Shown here: positions 48,672 to 57,510 of the stretch, piece by piece
Layout: the number at the start of each line of letters is the position of its first letter
Position numbering within the stretch: position 1 is the first letter of the stretch
From: an uncultured Prochlorococcus sp.
Lineage (GTDB): Bacteria > Cyanobacteriota > Cyanobacteriia > PCC-6307 > Cyanobiaceae
Direction: 5' to 3'
Assembly: GCA_902525075.1 (NCBI GenBank)
Contig: CABZFV010000001.1
Span: forward strand, 124,001-188,000
Length of the DNA stretch: 64,000 nucleotides
Position numbers and translations under genes: made by a program
Notes under the pieces: generated by a model
Database searches by the model: none
What the model was told of the DNA's origin: nothing
The model's input: only the letters and a program-made list of their open reading frames with translations

Positions 48672-50525
48672 GTGAACAAACGTTGGAGAAACGTAGGACT
48701 TTATGTCCTAGCTGTAATTACTGTAATTTTCATTGGTACTTCGGTTTTTGATAAACCTAGTGCTGAAAGTTCTACAAAGACCTTGAGGTATAGTGATTTT
48801 ATAGAGGCTGTCCAAGATAAAGAAATTAGTAGAGTCCTAATATCTCCAGATAATGCCACAGCTCAAGTTGTTGAAAATGATGGAAGCAGGTCTGAGGTCA
48901 ATTTAGCCCCTGATAAAGATTTATTAAAAATACTTACTGAGAATAATGTAGATATAGCTGTAACTCCCACAAAATTAGCCAATCCATGGCAACAGGCTGT
49001 AAGTAGCTTGATTTTCCCAGTACTTTTGATTGGAAGCCTATTTTTTCTTTTCAGAAGATCCCAAAGCGGAAATGCTGGAGGTGGTAATCCTGCCATGAGT
49101 TTTGGCAAGAGTAAAGCAAGACTCCAAATGGAACCATCCACACAAGTAACTTTTTCAGATGTCGCTGGTGTTGAAGGTGCAAAATTAGAACTTACAGAAG
49201 TTGTAGACTTTCTTAAGAGCCCAGATAGATTTACTGCAGTCGGAGCAAAAATTCCAAAAGGAGTTCTTCTTGTTGGCCCTCCTGGTACAGGAAAAACCTT
49301 ACTAGCAAAAGCAGTAGCTGGAGAAGCAGGTGTACCCTTTTTCTCAATATCTGGTTCAGAATTTGTAGAGATGTTTGTAGGAGTTGGAGCTAGCAGAGTT
49401 AGAGATCTTTTTGAACAAGCCAAAAAGAATGCTCCTTGTATTGTTTTTATTGACGAAATAGATGCGGTTGGAAGACAAAGAGGAGCTGGTATGGGAGGAG
49501 GAAATGATGAAAGAGAACAAACATTAAATCAACTCTTAACCGAAATGGATGGTTTCGAAGGTAATTCAGGAATAATAATAGTTGCTGCTACCAACAGACC
49601 AGATGTCTTAGATTCAGCTTTAATGCGCCCTGGAAGATTCGATAGACAGGTAACAGTAGATAGACCAGATTATGCCGGCAGATTGCAGATATTAAATGTT
49701 CACGCGAAAGATAAAACCCTTTCAAAAGATGTTGATTTAGATAAAGTTGCTAGAAGAACACCAGGATTTACTGGTGCAGATTTAGCTAATCTTTTAAATG
49801 AAGCAGCAATACTAGCAGCTAGAAAAGATTTAGATAAAGTAAGCAACGATGAAGTCGGTGATGCCATTGAAAGAGTTATGGCTGGCCCAGAAAAAAAAGA
49901 TAGAGTCATCAGTGATAAGAAAAAAGAATTAGTCGCTTATCATGAAGCTGGTCATGCACTCGTTGGAGCATTAATGCCTGATTATGATCCAGTAGCAAAA
50001 GTTTCAATCATTCCAAGGGGTCAAGCTGGAGGTCTAACCTTCTTTACTCCAAGTGAAGAAAGAATGGAATCTGGTCTCTACTCTCGTTCTTACCTTCAAA
50101 ATCAAATGGCTGTAGCTCTTGGTGGAAGAGTTGCTGAAGAAATAGTGTATGGTGAAGAAGAGGTAACAACCGGAGCTTCGAATGATTTACAACAAGTTGC
50201 CAATGTAGCAAGACAAATGATCACTAAATTCGGTATGAGTGACAAAATAGGTCCAGTCGCTTTAGGTCAATCTCAAGGTGGAATGTTTCTCGGAAGAGAT
50301 ATGAGTTCTACAAGAGATTTTTCTGAAGACACAGCCGCAAAAATTGATGTAGAGGTTTCAGAACTTGTTGATGTTGCCTATAAGAGAGCTACAAAAGTCT
50401 TAACAGATAATAGAACTGTTCTTGACGAAATGGCTCAAATGCTAATCGAAAAAGAAACTATAGACACTGAAGATATCCAAGACTTGCTCAACCGATCAGA
50501 AGTAAAAGTTGCAAACTATATTTAA
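48672..50525 (+). CDS. ftsH: ATP-dependent zinc metalloprotease FtsH
   Basis: The 617-residue membrane protease has two N-terminal helices (about 9-25 and 110-125), an AAA domain with Walker [20 protein letters not shown], Walker [14 protein letters not shown] and the SRH, and the zinc site [11 protein letters not shown] with the distal aspartate in [10 protein letters not shown]. Thylakoid FtsH removes damaged D1 during PSII repair; which of the cyanobacterial paralogs this is was not resolved. GTG at 48672 is the start. The Eda-like gene follows after 21 bases. Confidence 0.95.
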   Translation: MNKRWRNVGLYVLAVITVIFIGTSVFDKPSAESSTKTLRYSDFIEAVQDKEISRVLISPDNATAQVVENDGSRSEVNLAPDKDLLKILTENNVDIAVTPTKLANPWQQAVSSLIFPVLLIGSLFFLFRRSQSGNAGGGNPAMSFGKSKARLQMEPSTQVTFSDVAGVEGAKLELTEVVDFLKSPDRFTAVGAKIPKGVLLVGPPGTGKTLLAKAVAGEAGVPFFSISGSEFVEMFVGVGASRVRDLFEQAKKNAPCIVFIDEIDAVGRQRGAGMGGGNDEREQTLNQLLTEMDGFEGNSGIIIVAATNRPDVLDSALMRPGRFDRQVTVDRPDYAGRLQILNVHAKDKTLSKDVDLDKVARRTPGFTGADLANLLNEAAILAARKDLDKVSNDEVGDAIERVMAGPEKKDRVISDKKKELVAYHEAGHALVGALMPDYDPVAKVSIIPRGQAGGLTFFTPSEERMESGLYSRSYLQNQMAVALGGRVAEEIVYGEEEVTTGASNDLQQVANVARQMITKFGMSDKIGPVALGQSQGGMFLGRDMSSTRDFSEDTAAKIDVEVSELVDVAYKRATKVLTDNRTVLDEMAQMLIEKETIDTEDIQDLLNRSEVKVANYI

Positions 50526-50546
50526 TGGAGAAAGTTTAAATTTTTA

Positions 50547-51173
50547 ATGAATAATAAAGAAGATTCTTTTTCGGAGTTCCTGAAAACAGAATCTTTTTTT
50601 TTACTCATAAAACCAGAAGATAATATTTACTCAAATACCTCTATAAGAAATTCATTTTTTGAAGAATTAGAAAGCTTAGTAAAATTAGGATTAAGGAATA
50701 TTGAAATAAGTTGGTCAAACAACCAAAATTGGTCAGATTTTGTTTCCGATATAAAAATTAGATATCCAAGAATTAATTTAGGCTCTGCCTCCATAGTTAA
50801 TAAGCAATCAATAGAGGATTCTTTAAAAATTGGATTAAATTTTTCGATGATGAAATTTTGGGATAAAGATCTTTTCAATTATGCGCAGTCAAAGAATTAT
50901 TTATTAATACCAGGAATTAATAATTTAAAGGATTTTAAGGAAGCGATAAATTTAAATTGCAACATCATCAAAATTTACCCAATAAAAAGTAAAGATAGTT
51001 CGATAGATATACTCAACTATAAAAATATTGATTTCATTGCTGCTGGAGGACTATCAATCAATGATTTAAAAACTTGTAAATCTTTTGGGTATAAATCAAT
51101 CGTAATTGGAGATAAAGCTATCATAAATAAAAAATTTGATCCAAAAATATTTGAATGGCTCAAAAATAATTGA
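50547..51173 (+). CDS. KDPG/KHG aldolase-like protein (Eda family)
   Basis: The 208-residue protein has the Eda TIM-barrel pattern: LVKLGLRNIEISWSNNQNW (E at the strand-two position of the catalytic Glu), LGSASIVNKQSIEDSLKIG, then LIPGINNLKDFKEAINLNCN and IIKIYPIKSK, where the lysine matches the Schiff-base lysine. DFIAAGGLSINDLK gives the phosphate site. It is divergent from typical Eda, so 2-keto-3-deoxy-6-phosphogluconate cleavage is likely but unproven. No edd gene is in the window. It follows ftsH closely. Confidence 0.75.
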   Translation: MNNKEDSFSEFLKTESFFLLIKPEDNIYSNTSIRNSFFEELESLVKLGLRNIEISWSNNQNWSDFVSDIKIRYPRINLGSASIVNKQSIEDSLKIGLNFSMMKFWDKDLFNYAQSKNYLLIPGINNLKDFKEAINLNCNIIKIYPIKSKDSSIDILNYKNIDFIAAGGLSINDLKTCKSFGYKSIVIGDKAIINKKFDPKIFEWLKNN

Positions 51174-51206
51174 GTTAATGATGAATATATGTATTCAACA
51201 AAACAA

Positions 51207-52304
51207 CTACTTATTTATCAAGTCACATTGGGCATGATTTAGAAGTAAATGATCAGCAAGTACTAAAGCGACCATAGCATCAACCATAGGAACTGCTCTT
51301 GGAAGAACGCATGGATCATGTCTCCCTTTTGCTTTCATCAGAACCTCTTTACCTTCAGCATTCACTGTTTTCTGTTCTTTGCCGATGGTTGCTGTAGGTT
51401 TAAAAGCTATCTTCATCTCAATATTTTCACCATTACTTATTCCTCCCTGTATACCTCCTGAATTGTTAGATGTTGTTCTTAACTTACTAGAATCATCAGA
51501 CTTAATGAAAGAATCATTATGTTCGCTTCCTTTTAAATAAGTTCCAGAGAAACCTGAACCTATTTCAAAGCCTTTCGTAGCGGGCAAAGACATCAAAGCC
51601 TTTGCTAAATCAGCTTCTAATTTATCAAAAACAGGCATTCCAAGACCAGATGGAACATTTCTTACTAGACATTCAATAACACCGCCGCAAGAGTCTCCTT
51701 GACGCTTTAATTCCTTAATTCTCTCGATCATTTCTAGTGATACCTTTTCATCAGGACATCTAACAATATTTGAGTCTATTTTTTTTAGAGAAATCTTCTC
51801 TTTATTTATATCAGAATCAATATCATGTATACGCTTTACCCAAGATAGTATTTCAGTATTACAGAAGGTTTTTAATAATTGTTTCGCTACAGAACCAGCA
51901 GCAACTCTTCCAATTGTTTCTCTCGCTGAGGCTCTTCCACCGCCAGAACTTGCTTGAATTCCATATTTCAGATGATATGTACCATCTGCATGAGAAGGTC
52001 TAAATACCTGCTCCAAATTATTATAATCGCCTGGTTTTTGATCTTTGTTTCTTACCAACATTGCTATTGGAGTTCCAAGTGTTAACCCTTCCTTTATCCC
52101 ACTTAATATTTCAATTTTATCTTCTTCATTTCGGGGTGTTGTAATGTCACTTTGGCCAGGTCTGCGCCTATCTAAATCATTTTGTATAAGATTTATATCT
52201 ACTTTTAACTTAGGGGGACACCCATCAAGGATAACTCCTACTGCGCCACCATGTGATTCTCCAAAAGTACTAACACGAAAAATTTTTCCAAAACTACTAC
52301 TCAT
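51207..52304 (-). CDS. aroC: Chorismate synthase
   Basis: AroC (365 residues) makes chorismate from EPSP with reduced FMN. Present are [20 protein letters not shown] with the catalytic His, [72 protein letters not shown] and the C-terminal [20 protein letters not shown]. All are complete. It lies upstream of psbA's terminator on the same strand. Confidence 0.98.
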   Translation of the reverse strand: MSSSFGKIFRVSTFGESHGGAVGVILDGCPPKLKVDINLIQNDLDRRRPGQSDITTPRNEEDKIEILSGIKEGLTLGTPIAMLVRNKDQKPGDYNNLEQVFRPSHADGTYHLKYGIQASSGGGRASARETIGRVAAGSVAKQLLKTFCNTEILSWVKRIHDIDSDINKEKISLKKIDSNIVRCPDEKVSLEMIERIKELKRQGDSCGGVIECLVRNVPSGLGMPVFDKLEADLAKALMSLPATKGFEIGSGFSGTYLKGSEHNDSFIKSDDSSKLRTTSNNSGGIQGGISNGENIEMKIAFKPTATIGKEQKTVNAEGKEVLMKAKGRHDPCVLPRAVPMVDAMVALVLADHLLLNHAQCDLINK

Positions 52305-52363
52305 AGAAATATCAAATGTTTTATTTATATATAAACATTATATGAAACCAATTGAAAATTAAA

Positions 52364-52390
52364 CAAAAAAAGCCCCCTAAAAAGGAGGCT
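52364..52390 (-). terminator. Rho-independent terminator of psbA
   Basis: On the minus strand AGCCTCC pairs with GGGGGCT (one G-T pair) around TTTTTA, followed by a T run. It lies about 20 bases past the psbA stop and separates psbA from aroC. Confidence 0.92.
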
Positions 52391-52412
52391 TGTAAATTTA
52401 AGAACTTTAAGC

Positions 52413-53495
52413 TTAACCGATAGCTGGAGCTGAAAGAGCTACTGTTGTAGACTCAGCTGCTGCTAGATCAAGTGGGAAGTTGTGAGCATTACGCTCGTGC
52501 ATTACTTCCATACCTAGGTTTGCTCTGTTAAGAACATCACCCCATGTAGGAACAATCTTACCGTTTGCATCAACAACTGACTGGTTGAAGTTGAAACCGT
52601 TAAGGTTAAATGCCATTGTGCAGATACCCATTGAAGTTAACCATACACAAACAACTGGGAATACAGCTAAGAAGAAGTGAAGACTTCTGCTGTTGTTGAA
52701 ACTTGCATATTGGAAGATTAAACGACCGAAGTAGCCATGAGCTGCAACGATGTTATATGTTTCTTCTTCTTGTCCAAACTTGTAACCATAGTTCTGAGAT
52801 TCTGTCTCAGTTGTTTCTCTGATTAGAGATGAAGTAACAAGTGAACCGTGCATAGCTGAGAATAAAGATCCTCCGAACATACCAGCAACACCAGCCATGT
52901 GGAATGGGTGCATAAGAATGTTGTGCTCTGCCTGGAAAACAAACATGAAGTTAAATGTTCCAGATATACCTAGAGGCATTCCGTCAGAGAATGAACCTTG
53001 ACCGAATGGATATACAAGGAATACTGCGAAAGCTGCTGAAACTGGTGCAGAGTATGCAACACAGATCCAAGGACGCATACCTAGACGGTATGAAAGCTCC
53101 CACTGTCTTCCCATGTATGCTGAGATACCAATTAGGAAGTGGAAAATTACAAGCTGGTAAGGACCACCGTTGTATAACCACTCATCTACAGTAGCTGCTT
53201 CCCAAATTGGGTAGAAGTGTAGACCAATAGCATTAGATGAAGGAACAACTGCACCTGAGATGATGTTGTTTCCATATAGGAATGAACCAGCAACTGGCTC
53301 TCTAATTCCGTCGATGTCTACTGGTGGTGCTGCGATGAATGCAACGATGAAGCAAGCCGCTGCTGTAAGTAGGCATGGAATCATTAAGACGCCGAACCAA
53401 CCAACATAAATTCTGTTGTTAGTTGATGTTACCCACTCACAAAACTGTGGCCAACCTTTTAACAGCGAAGAACGCTGCTGCTGAATAGTTGTCAT
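52413..53495 (-). CDS. psbA: Photosystem II reaction centre protein D1
   Basis: The 360-residue protein has five membrane helices and the standard D1 sequence, including [58 protein letters not shown] and the donor side [19 protein letters not shown]. It ends in the processed tail after [19 protein letters not shown], so the Ala344-type cleavage site is kept. Usual ligands of the Mn cluster (Asp170, Glu189, His332, Glu333, Asp342) fall in conserved blocks. It is probably monocistronic with its own promoter and terminator. Confidence 0.99.
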   Translation of the reverse strand: MTTIQQQRSSLLKGWPQFCEWVTSTNNRIYVGWFGVLMIPCLLTAAACFIVAFIAAPPVDIDGIREPVAGSFLYGNNIISGAVVPSSNAIGLHFYPIWEAATVDEWLYNGGPYQLVIFHFLIGISAYMGRQWELSYRLGMRPWICVAYSAPVSAAFAVFLVYPFGQGSFSDGMPLGISGTFNFMFVFQAEHNILMHPFHMAGVAGMFGGSLFSAMHGSLVTSSLIRETTETESQNYGYKFGQEEETYNIVAAHGYFGRLIFQYASFNNSRSLHFFLAVFPVVCVWLTSMGICTMAFNLNGFNFNQSVVDANGKIVPTWGDVLNRANLGMEVMHERNAHNFPLDLAAAESTTVALSAPAIG

Positions 53496-53510
53496 GAGTT
53501 CGTAAAGTAT

Positions 53511-53526
53511 GTCTCTAAAGTGAGAC
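53511..53526 (-). promoter_or_regulatory. 5' UTR hairpin of psbA
   Basis: GTCTCACTTTAGAGAC on the minus strand forms a five-pair stem with a six-base loop. It starts 16 bases before the psbA ATG and could influence translation start. No clear Shine-Dalgarno sequence is visible between it and the ATG. Confidence 0.45.
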
Positions 53527-53563
53527 GTGTAAATAAAAACGGAAAATAATCTCCGCTCCGAAG

Positions 53564-53594
53564 ATTTTAGACCAAAATCGCTAAAAATGTGTAA
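53564..53594 (-). promoter_or_regulatory. Probable psbA promoter
   Basis: On the minus strand TAAAAT (53564-53569) is a good -10 box. TTACAC (53589-53594) is a weak -35 box with a 19-base spacer. Transcription would start near 53557 and leave a leader of about 60 bases. Confidence 0.5.
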
Positions 53595-53684
53595 TTTTTT
53601 TTTCTTTAAGTAAACTTATTTTTTGCAAAATCAAAGAAAAGAACCTCCATGTCTTAATATTTTCTTTGTTATTGAGGTTTTAAC

Positions 53685-53813
53685 TTGGTAATAATCGAAT
53701 GGCTTCTTAACGGCAAAAGATCGAAAGAGGTAGTTTCCTTAAGAGAGGCTAAGCATAGAAGACTGCAATTAGAGGCTTTTGGAGCTGTTATTTATTGGAG
53801 CGAAAGAATTTAA
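53685..53813 (+). CDS. Small conserved-looking protein of unknown function (42 residues)
   Basis: A frame from TTG at 53685 to TAA encodes VIIEWLLNGKRSKEVVSLRE followed by AKHRRLQLEAFGAVIYWSER and I. The composition is rich in R, K, E and hydrophobics, unlike random AT-rich sequence, and I recall short proteins like it in other marine picocyanobacteria. No signal peptide or membrane segment is evident. It is divergent from psbA, with 190 bases between. Function unknown. Confidence 0.55.
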   Translation: MVIIEWLLNGKRSKEVVSLREAKHRRLQLEAFGAVIYWSERI

Positions 53814-53930
53814 GGTTTTAAGGATTAAGACTTAGCAAAAAAAATAAAAGCATTAAATATTAAATAAACTTATCTTTTAAATAAAAAATCCTTATTAGTT
53901 TTCATCAATTTATTGTCCTTGTTTCTTGAT

Positions 53931-54836
53931 TTAAAGGCTTTCAAACTCAAAAACCCATTGATTGTTAGAACTAATAACTTCTTTCTTCGTATAGCTCATC
54001 GCAATTTTTTTTTCCTTATAGGCTACTTCGCCAATGAAAACAGGCCAAATCAATTGTTCTCCATCATATTTATAAATTATTCCTTGGCTATCAATAAATA
54101 ATGGATCTCCTTTTTTAATCATTTTCCAATCTTGGTTTATTCTTTCAGGATGTATTAGGCCATCAATATATCCTTTTTCATCTCTTGGATAATCTATACT
54201 CCCTTGATGAACATGAACAACCAATTCCTTTGGAAGTTCTATAAGGTTGTTTTTTAATTTATATATCTCTTCCCTTAAAGATCTAATGATTATTAAGAAT
54301 CTATCAATAATTGTGGGATCATAAAAATTTTGTGCGACAGCTCCTATTTCAATAACTAAACCACATGGCCAAGCTTCTACAAGAAAGCCTGTTTGGGCTT
54401 TGTCTTTTTCGTGCAAATAAATAGGCAATCCAAATTTGTTCTGTAGTAATGCAGCTAAACAAAAATCTTTGAATCTCCTCCCATATAAAACAACGCTTGT
54501 TCCCATATTTGCAGTAGTAGTATGCAAATCAATTGCAATTTGACACGGCTTAGATCCATGGATTCCAAATTGATCGACTAAAAAATTAGCTCTATTAATT
54601 TCATAAACACTGTTATTGTCTTGATCATGATTTTTAATTTCTTTGAAAGATCTATTTAAATCTTCATCTATATATCTGTAACCTTTTTCATAGGCAATAG
54701 GATTTCCTATGATGTACTCATACTCGATTCCATGTTTGAAACTATTCTCCTCTGTATTAAATTTCTTAACCGCCCAAACAGGATTAATTTCATTCCCATG
54801 AGTGCCTGAAACGATAAGTATTCTTTGAACAGTCAT
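53931..54836 (-). CDS. Aspartoacylase-like amidohydrolase (AspA/AstE family)
   Basis: The 301-residue metallopeptidase-like protein starts ILIVSGTHGNEINPVWAVKK, where His and Glu bind zinc, and has AIDLHTTTANMGTSVVLY with the third zinc ligand. VIEIGAVAQ holds the catalytic glutamate. Family members cleave N-acetylaspartate or succinyl-amino acids. The physiological substrate in cyanobacteria is not clear to me. It is divergent from the GST-like gene with 23 bases between. Confidence 0.85.
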   Translation of the reverse strand: MTVQRILIVSGTHGNEINPVWAVKKFNTEENSFKHGIEYEYIIGNPIAYEKGYRYIDEDLNRSFKEIKNHDQDNNSVYEINRANFLVDQFGIHGSKPCQIAIDLHTTTANMGTSVVLYGRRFKDFCLAALLQNKFGLPIYLHEKDKAQTGFLVEAWPCGLVIEIGAVAQNFYDPTIIDRFLIIIRSLREEIYKLKNNLIELPKELVVHVHQGSIDYPRDEKGYIDGLIHPERINQDWKMIKKGDPLFIDSQGIIYKYDGEQLIWPVFIGEVAYKEKKIAMSYTKKEVISSNNQWVFEFESL

Positions 54837-54859
54837 TTTTTCATTAAAAATAAAATTTT

Positions 54860-55804
54860 ATGCAAAATAAATACCTTATAAAATCCACCAGAAAATTCTG
54901 GTTTTGGTTTTGGACCCAATTAATGAATGGCTTCGCACCATCAGATATACATGGTAACTATAAAAGGCCTAAAGGTATAACAATTGATAGTGAATACGAT
55001 ATTAATAATGAGAATGGACAAATTTATTTATTGGTAGGAAATTCTTGTCCATGGTGTCAAAGAACTTTACTCGTCCACGAAATAAAACATTTATCTAAAA
55101 AAGTTAAAGTTATTTTTTTAAAAGCAGATCTTGAGCATGGCGAATGGATTTTCAATAGAAAGTTTAAGGGATGCAAGAGACTTTCAGACCTTTACAAAAA
55201 AGCTAATAAAAAGACTATTTTTAGAGCGACATTACCTCTTTTAATTAGTTTTGTAAAAGATGAAGTAAATATTTTGTCTAATGAAAGTTCACAAATTATA
55301 AGAATACTCAATTCAATAAAAATTCAATCAAAAATTCAGATATTTACTATTAAAGACTGTAATCAAAAATTTTTAAATTTAATTAATGACAGCATTAATG
55401 ATGGCGTATATAAATGTGGTTTTGCCAGAAACCAGTCAGCTTACGAAAATGCAAGTAAAAATCTTTTCGCAGCTATAAATGAAGTTGAAAACTTTCTAAA
55501 GAAAAATAAAGGGGACTGGATATTTGGAGAAGAGTTAACCTACGCAGATATTTACCTTTTTCCAACGCTTATAAGATGGGAACTGATATATAGCAAACTT
55601 TTCAAATGTACTGAACAAGAACTATCAAGTTTCGAAAAGATAATTGAATGGAGATTAAAATTCTTTAAATTATCTAACGTAAATATGACATGCCTCGACA
55701 ATGAATGGAAAAAAGATTACTACAAAGCTTTATTCCCTTTAAACCCAAATCAACTAATCCCAGTTTTACCTTCGTTAAAAGAAATAATGAAAGTAGAGAA
55801 CTAA
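54860..55804 (+). CDS. Glutathione S-transferase-like protein with CPWC motif
   Basis: The 314-residue protein has a thioredoxin-fold N-terminal domain with LLVGNSCPWCQRTLLVHEIK near residue 60 and a helical C-terminal domain containing WIFGEELTYADIYLFPTLIR, typical of GST C-terminal domains. The CPWC pair resembles Omega or Xi class GSTs (glutathionyl-hydroquinone reductases), which are reductases rather than conjugating enzymes. It is not clearly the Xi class. The cp12 gene follows. Confidence 0.75.
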   Translation: MQNKYLIKSTRKFWFWFWTQLMNGFAPSDIHGNYKRPKGITIDSEYDINNENGQIYLLVGNSCPWCQRTLLVHEIKHLSKKVKVIFLKADLEHGEWIFNRKFKGCKRLSDLYKKANKKTIFRATLPLLISFVKDEVNILSNESSQIIRILNSIKIQSKIQIFTIKDCNQKFLNLINDSINDGVYKCGFARNQSAYENASKNLFAAINEVENFLKKNKGDWIFGEELTYADIYLFPTLIRWELIYSKLFKCTEQELSSFEKIIEWRLKFFKLSNVNMTCLDNEWKKDYYKALFPLNPNQLIPVLPSLKEIMKVEN

Positions 55805-55843
55805 AAAATACAAAAATCAATTTCAAAAAAAAATGATGTTGTA

Positions 55844-55889
55844 ATGAACACTTATTTAGTTCATAGATAATGCAATTTCAATAGAAATT
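55844..55889 (+). promoter_or_regulatory. Two inverted repeats in the cp12 promoter region
   Basis: ATGAAC (55844-55849) and GTTCAT (55859-55864) are inverted around nine bases. AATTTC (55874-55879) and GAAATT (55884-55889) are inverted around AATA. They lie about 45-90 bases before the cp12 ATG. Spaced, A/T-rich inverted repeats are typical of LysR-type (RbcR/CbbR) operators. No protein was identified. Confidence 0.4.
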
Positions 55890-55931
55890 AACTATGTTAT
55901 GTATGTCTACTAAAGTACGAAAAAGCTTAAA

Positions 55932-56150
55932 ATGAAATCCATTGACGAACACATCCAAAAAGATCAATCGGAAATCGAATCTGCAAAAGCAGAGGGCAAT
56001 CTTCCGAAGGTCAGACATTTAACTGAAGAGCTAAAAGAACTCGAAGAATATAAGGATCATCATCCAGAGGATAAACATGATCCTAATGCTTTGGAACTAT
56101 TCTGCGATGCCAACCCGGACGAACCAGAATGTCTTGTTTATGATGATTAA
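55932..56150 (+). CDS. cp12: Calvin cycle regulator CP12
   Basis: The 72-residue protein ends LFCDANPDEPECLVYDD, the CP12 C-terminal motif whose cysteine pair closes to bind GAPDH. The N-terminal half is acidic and helical (SAKAEGNLPKVRHLTEEL). The N-terminal cysteine pair found in plants, which binds PRK, is absent. CP12 forms a dark complex of GAPDH and PRK. It has its own terminator, and paired inverted repeats lie upstream. Confidence 0.92.
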   Translation: MKSIDEHIQKDQSEIESAKAEGNLPKVRHLTEELKELEEYKDHHPEDKHDPNALELFCDANPDEPECLVYDD

Positions 56151-56180
56151 TTTTTCTTTTGATAGATAATTCACAATAAG

Positions 56181-56210
56181 AAAGGGCTCTAAAAGCCCTT
56201 TTTTTTTTTT
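56181..56210 (+). terminator. Rho-independent terminator of cp12
   Basis: AAAGGGCT (56181-56188) pairs with AGCCCTTT (56194-56201) around CTAAA, followed by a run of T. It lies about 30 bases past the cp12 stop. On the minus strand the run of A upstream of the stem would be Ts after it, so it may serve both directions weakly. Confidence 0.9.
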
Positions 56211-56217
56211 AATTCTA

Positions 56218-56400
56218 TTAGTAATCTCTATTAAAGTCGGATGGACTCCCTGTAAGTGAACATACAACCGACTCTTCATTTTTCATTTCCTTGACTTCTA
56301 CAATTGGTCTTCCCATTTTCTTCAAAACCTCAATATCTTTTATAGTTTGACATCTAGCTATTATTTTTCCTTGTTGATCAAAGCAAGTATAGAAATTCAT
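56218..56400 (-). CDS. Small protein of unknown function
   Basis: The 60-residue product begins MNFYTCFDQQGKIIARCQTI and continues with KDIEVLKKMGRPIVEVKEMK, ending FNRDY. It is soluble, with three cysteines. I do not recognise a family. It sits just beyond the cp12 terminator and upstream of nothing on its strand except obgE, which lies 80 bases further upstream. Real coding status is likely but not certain. Confidence 0.5.
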   Translation of the reverse strand: MNFYTCFDQQGKIIARCQTIKDIEVLKKMGRPIVEVKEMKNEESVVCSLTGSPSDFNRDY

Positions 56401-56485
56401 ATTGTATTTAAAGAAGTATCTTATTTATGACTAATTTTCATTATTAAATCAAGTGTTTTTTGTACAAAAAAATTTTAAATTCAAG

Positions 56486-57469
56486 TTAGATCATTTTCCA
56501 TACCTCAGAAAGCAGTGAAGCTAAACCTTTTTTTAAAGATGAAGAAATAACTAAAACTTTCTTTTTAGATAAATCTTCTAACTTTTTTGAAATTATTTTC
56601 AAATAATCATCATCTACCAGCTCCATTTTATTCAATACTATTATCCTCTCTTTATCTAAAAGACCTTTTCCATATTTTTTTAATTCCTGCTCAATTATCT
56701 CAAAATCATGTAAAGGATTTTCTGCTATTGCATCAATTAAGTGAACAAGTATCTTTGTTCTTTGGATGTGCCTTAAAAAATCATGGCCTAAACCTGCTCC
56801 ATCAGCTGCCCCTGATATTAATCCAGGAATATCCGCAAAAAGACAACCGTTACCATCCATTTTTCTTACTACACCTAAGTTAGGTATTAGAGTTGTGAAA
56901 GGATAATTTGCGATTTTTGGACGGGCAGATGACAAAACAGAAATCAAGGTACTTTTCCCAGAATTTGGAAGGCCTATAATCCCTACCTCTGCAAGAAGTT
57001 TTAGTTCTAATTGAACCTCCCATATCTCACCATCTTTCCCTTCAGTGAATGATTCTGGGGCTCTATTTTGATTACTTAAATAGTAAGCATTACCATGTCC
57101 CCCTCTTCCTCCAATGGCAATAGTTAAATTCTGTTTATCTTTAGTTAAGTCTCCTAAAATAATACCGGTTTTAATATCCCTTATTTCTGTACCGCAGGGT
57201 ACTTTAAGAATTGTATCCTCACCTGAAGCACCTGATCTCTTATTAGGACCTCCTTTGCATCCATCTTCAGCAATTATTTCACGTTTGAATTTGAAATCTA
57301 ATAATGTTTGTAGATTATTATCAGCCATCAAAATAACTGAACCCCCTTTTCCACCATTTCCCCCCGAAGGTCCTCCAGCAGGAACGAATTTTTCTCTTCT
57401 AAATGAAACTATTCCATTTCCACCTTTTCCAGCTTTAAGAATAATGTTGGCTTGATCAATAAATTGCAC
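56486..57469 (-). CDS. obgE: GTPase ObgE/CgtA
   Basis: The 327-residue protein has the glycine-rich Obg domain ([37 protein letters not shown]), then the G domain with P-loop [50 protein letters not shown] and NKMELVDD. It lacks the long C-terminal OCT domain of some species. Obg acts in 50S ribosome assembly and stress signalling. mutS2 lies upstream on the same strand. Confidence 0.97.
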   Translation of the reverse strand: MQFIDQANIILKAGKGGNGIVSFRREKFVPAGGPSGGNGGKGGSVILMADNNLQTLLDFKFKREIIAEDGCKGGPNKRSGASGEDTILKVPCGTEIRDIKTGIILGDLTKDKQNLTIAIGGRGGHGNAYYLSNQNRAPESFTEGKDGEIWEVQLELKLLAEVGIIGLPNSGKSTLISVLSSARPKIANYPFTTLIPNLGVVRKMDGNGCLFADIPGLISGAADGAGLGHDFLRHIQRTKILVHLIDAIAENPLHDFEIIEQELKKYGKGLLDKERIIVLNKMELVDDDYLKIISKKLEDLSKKKVLVISSSLKKGLASLLSEVWKMI

Positions 57470-57510
57470 TTAATTACGCTTATTAAGTTGTTTTCTAGGT
57501 ATTTTAAATT

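Noticed and set aside
48863..49423. 186-residue antisense ORF inside ftsH
   Set aside because: Long antisense frames are expected opposite G/C-biased conserved genes, and no domain is recognisable.
53819..53894. Inverted repeat TAAGGATT/AATCCTTA after the 42-residue ORF
   Set aside because: It is 8 bases in an A/T-rich gap with 60 bases between the arms and no T tract, so it is weak as a terminator or operator.
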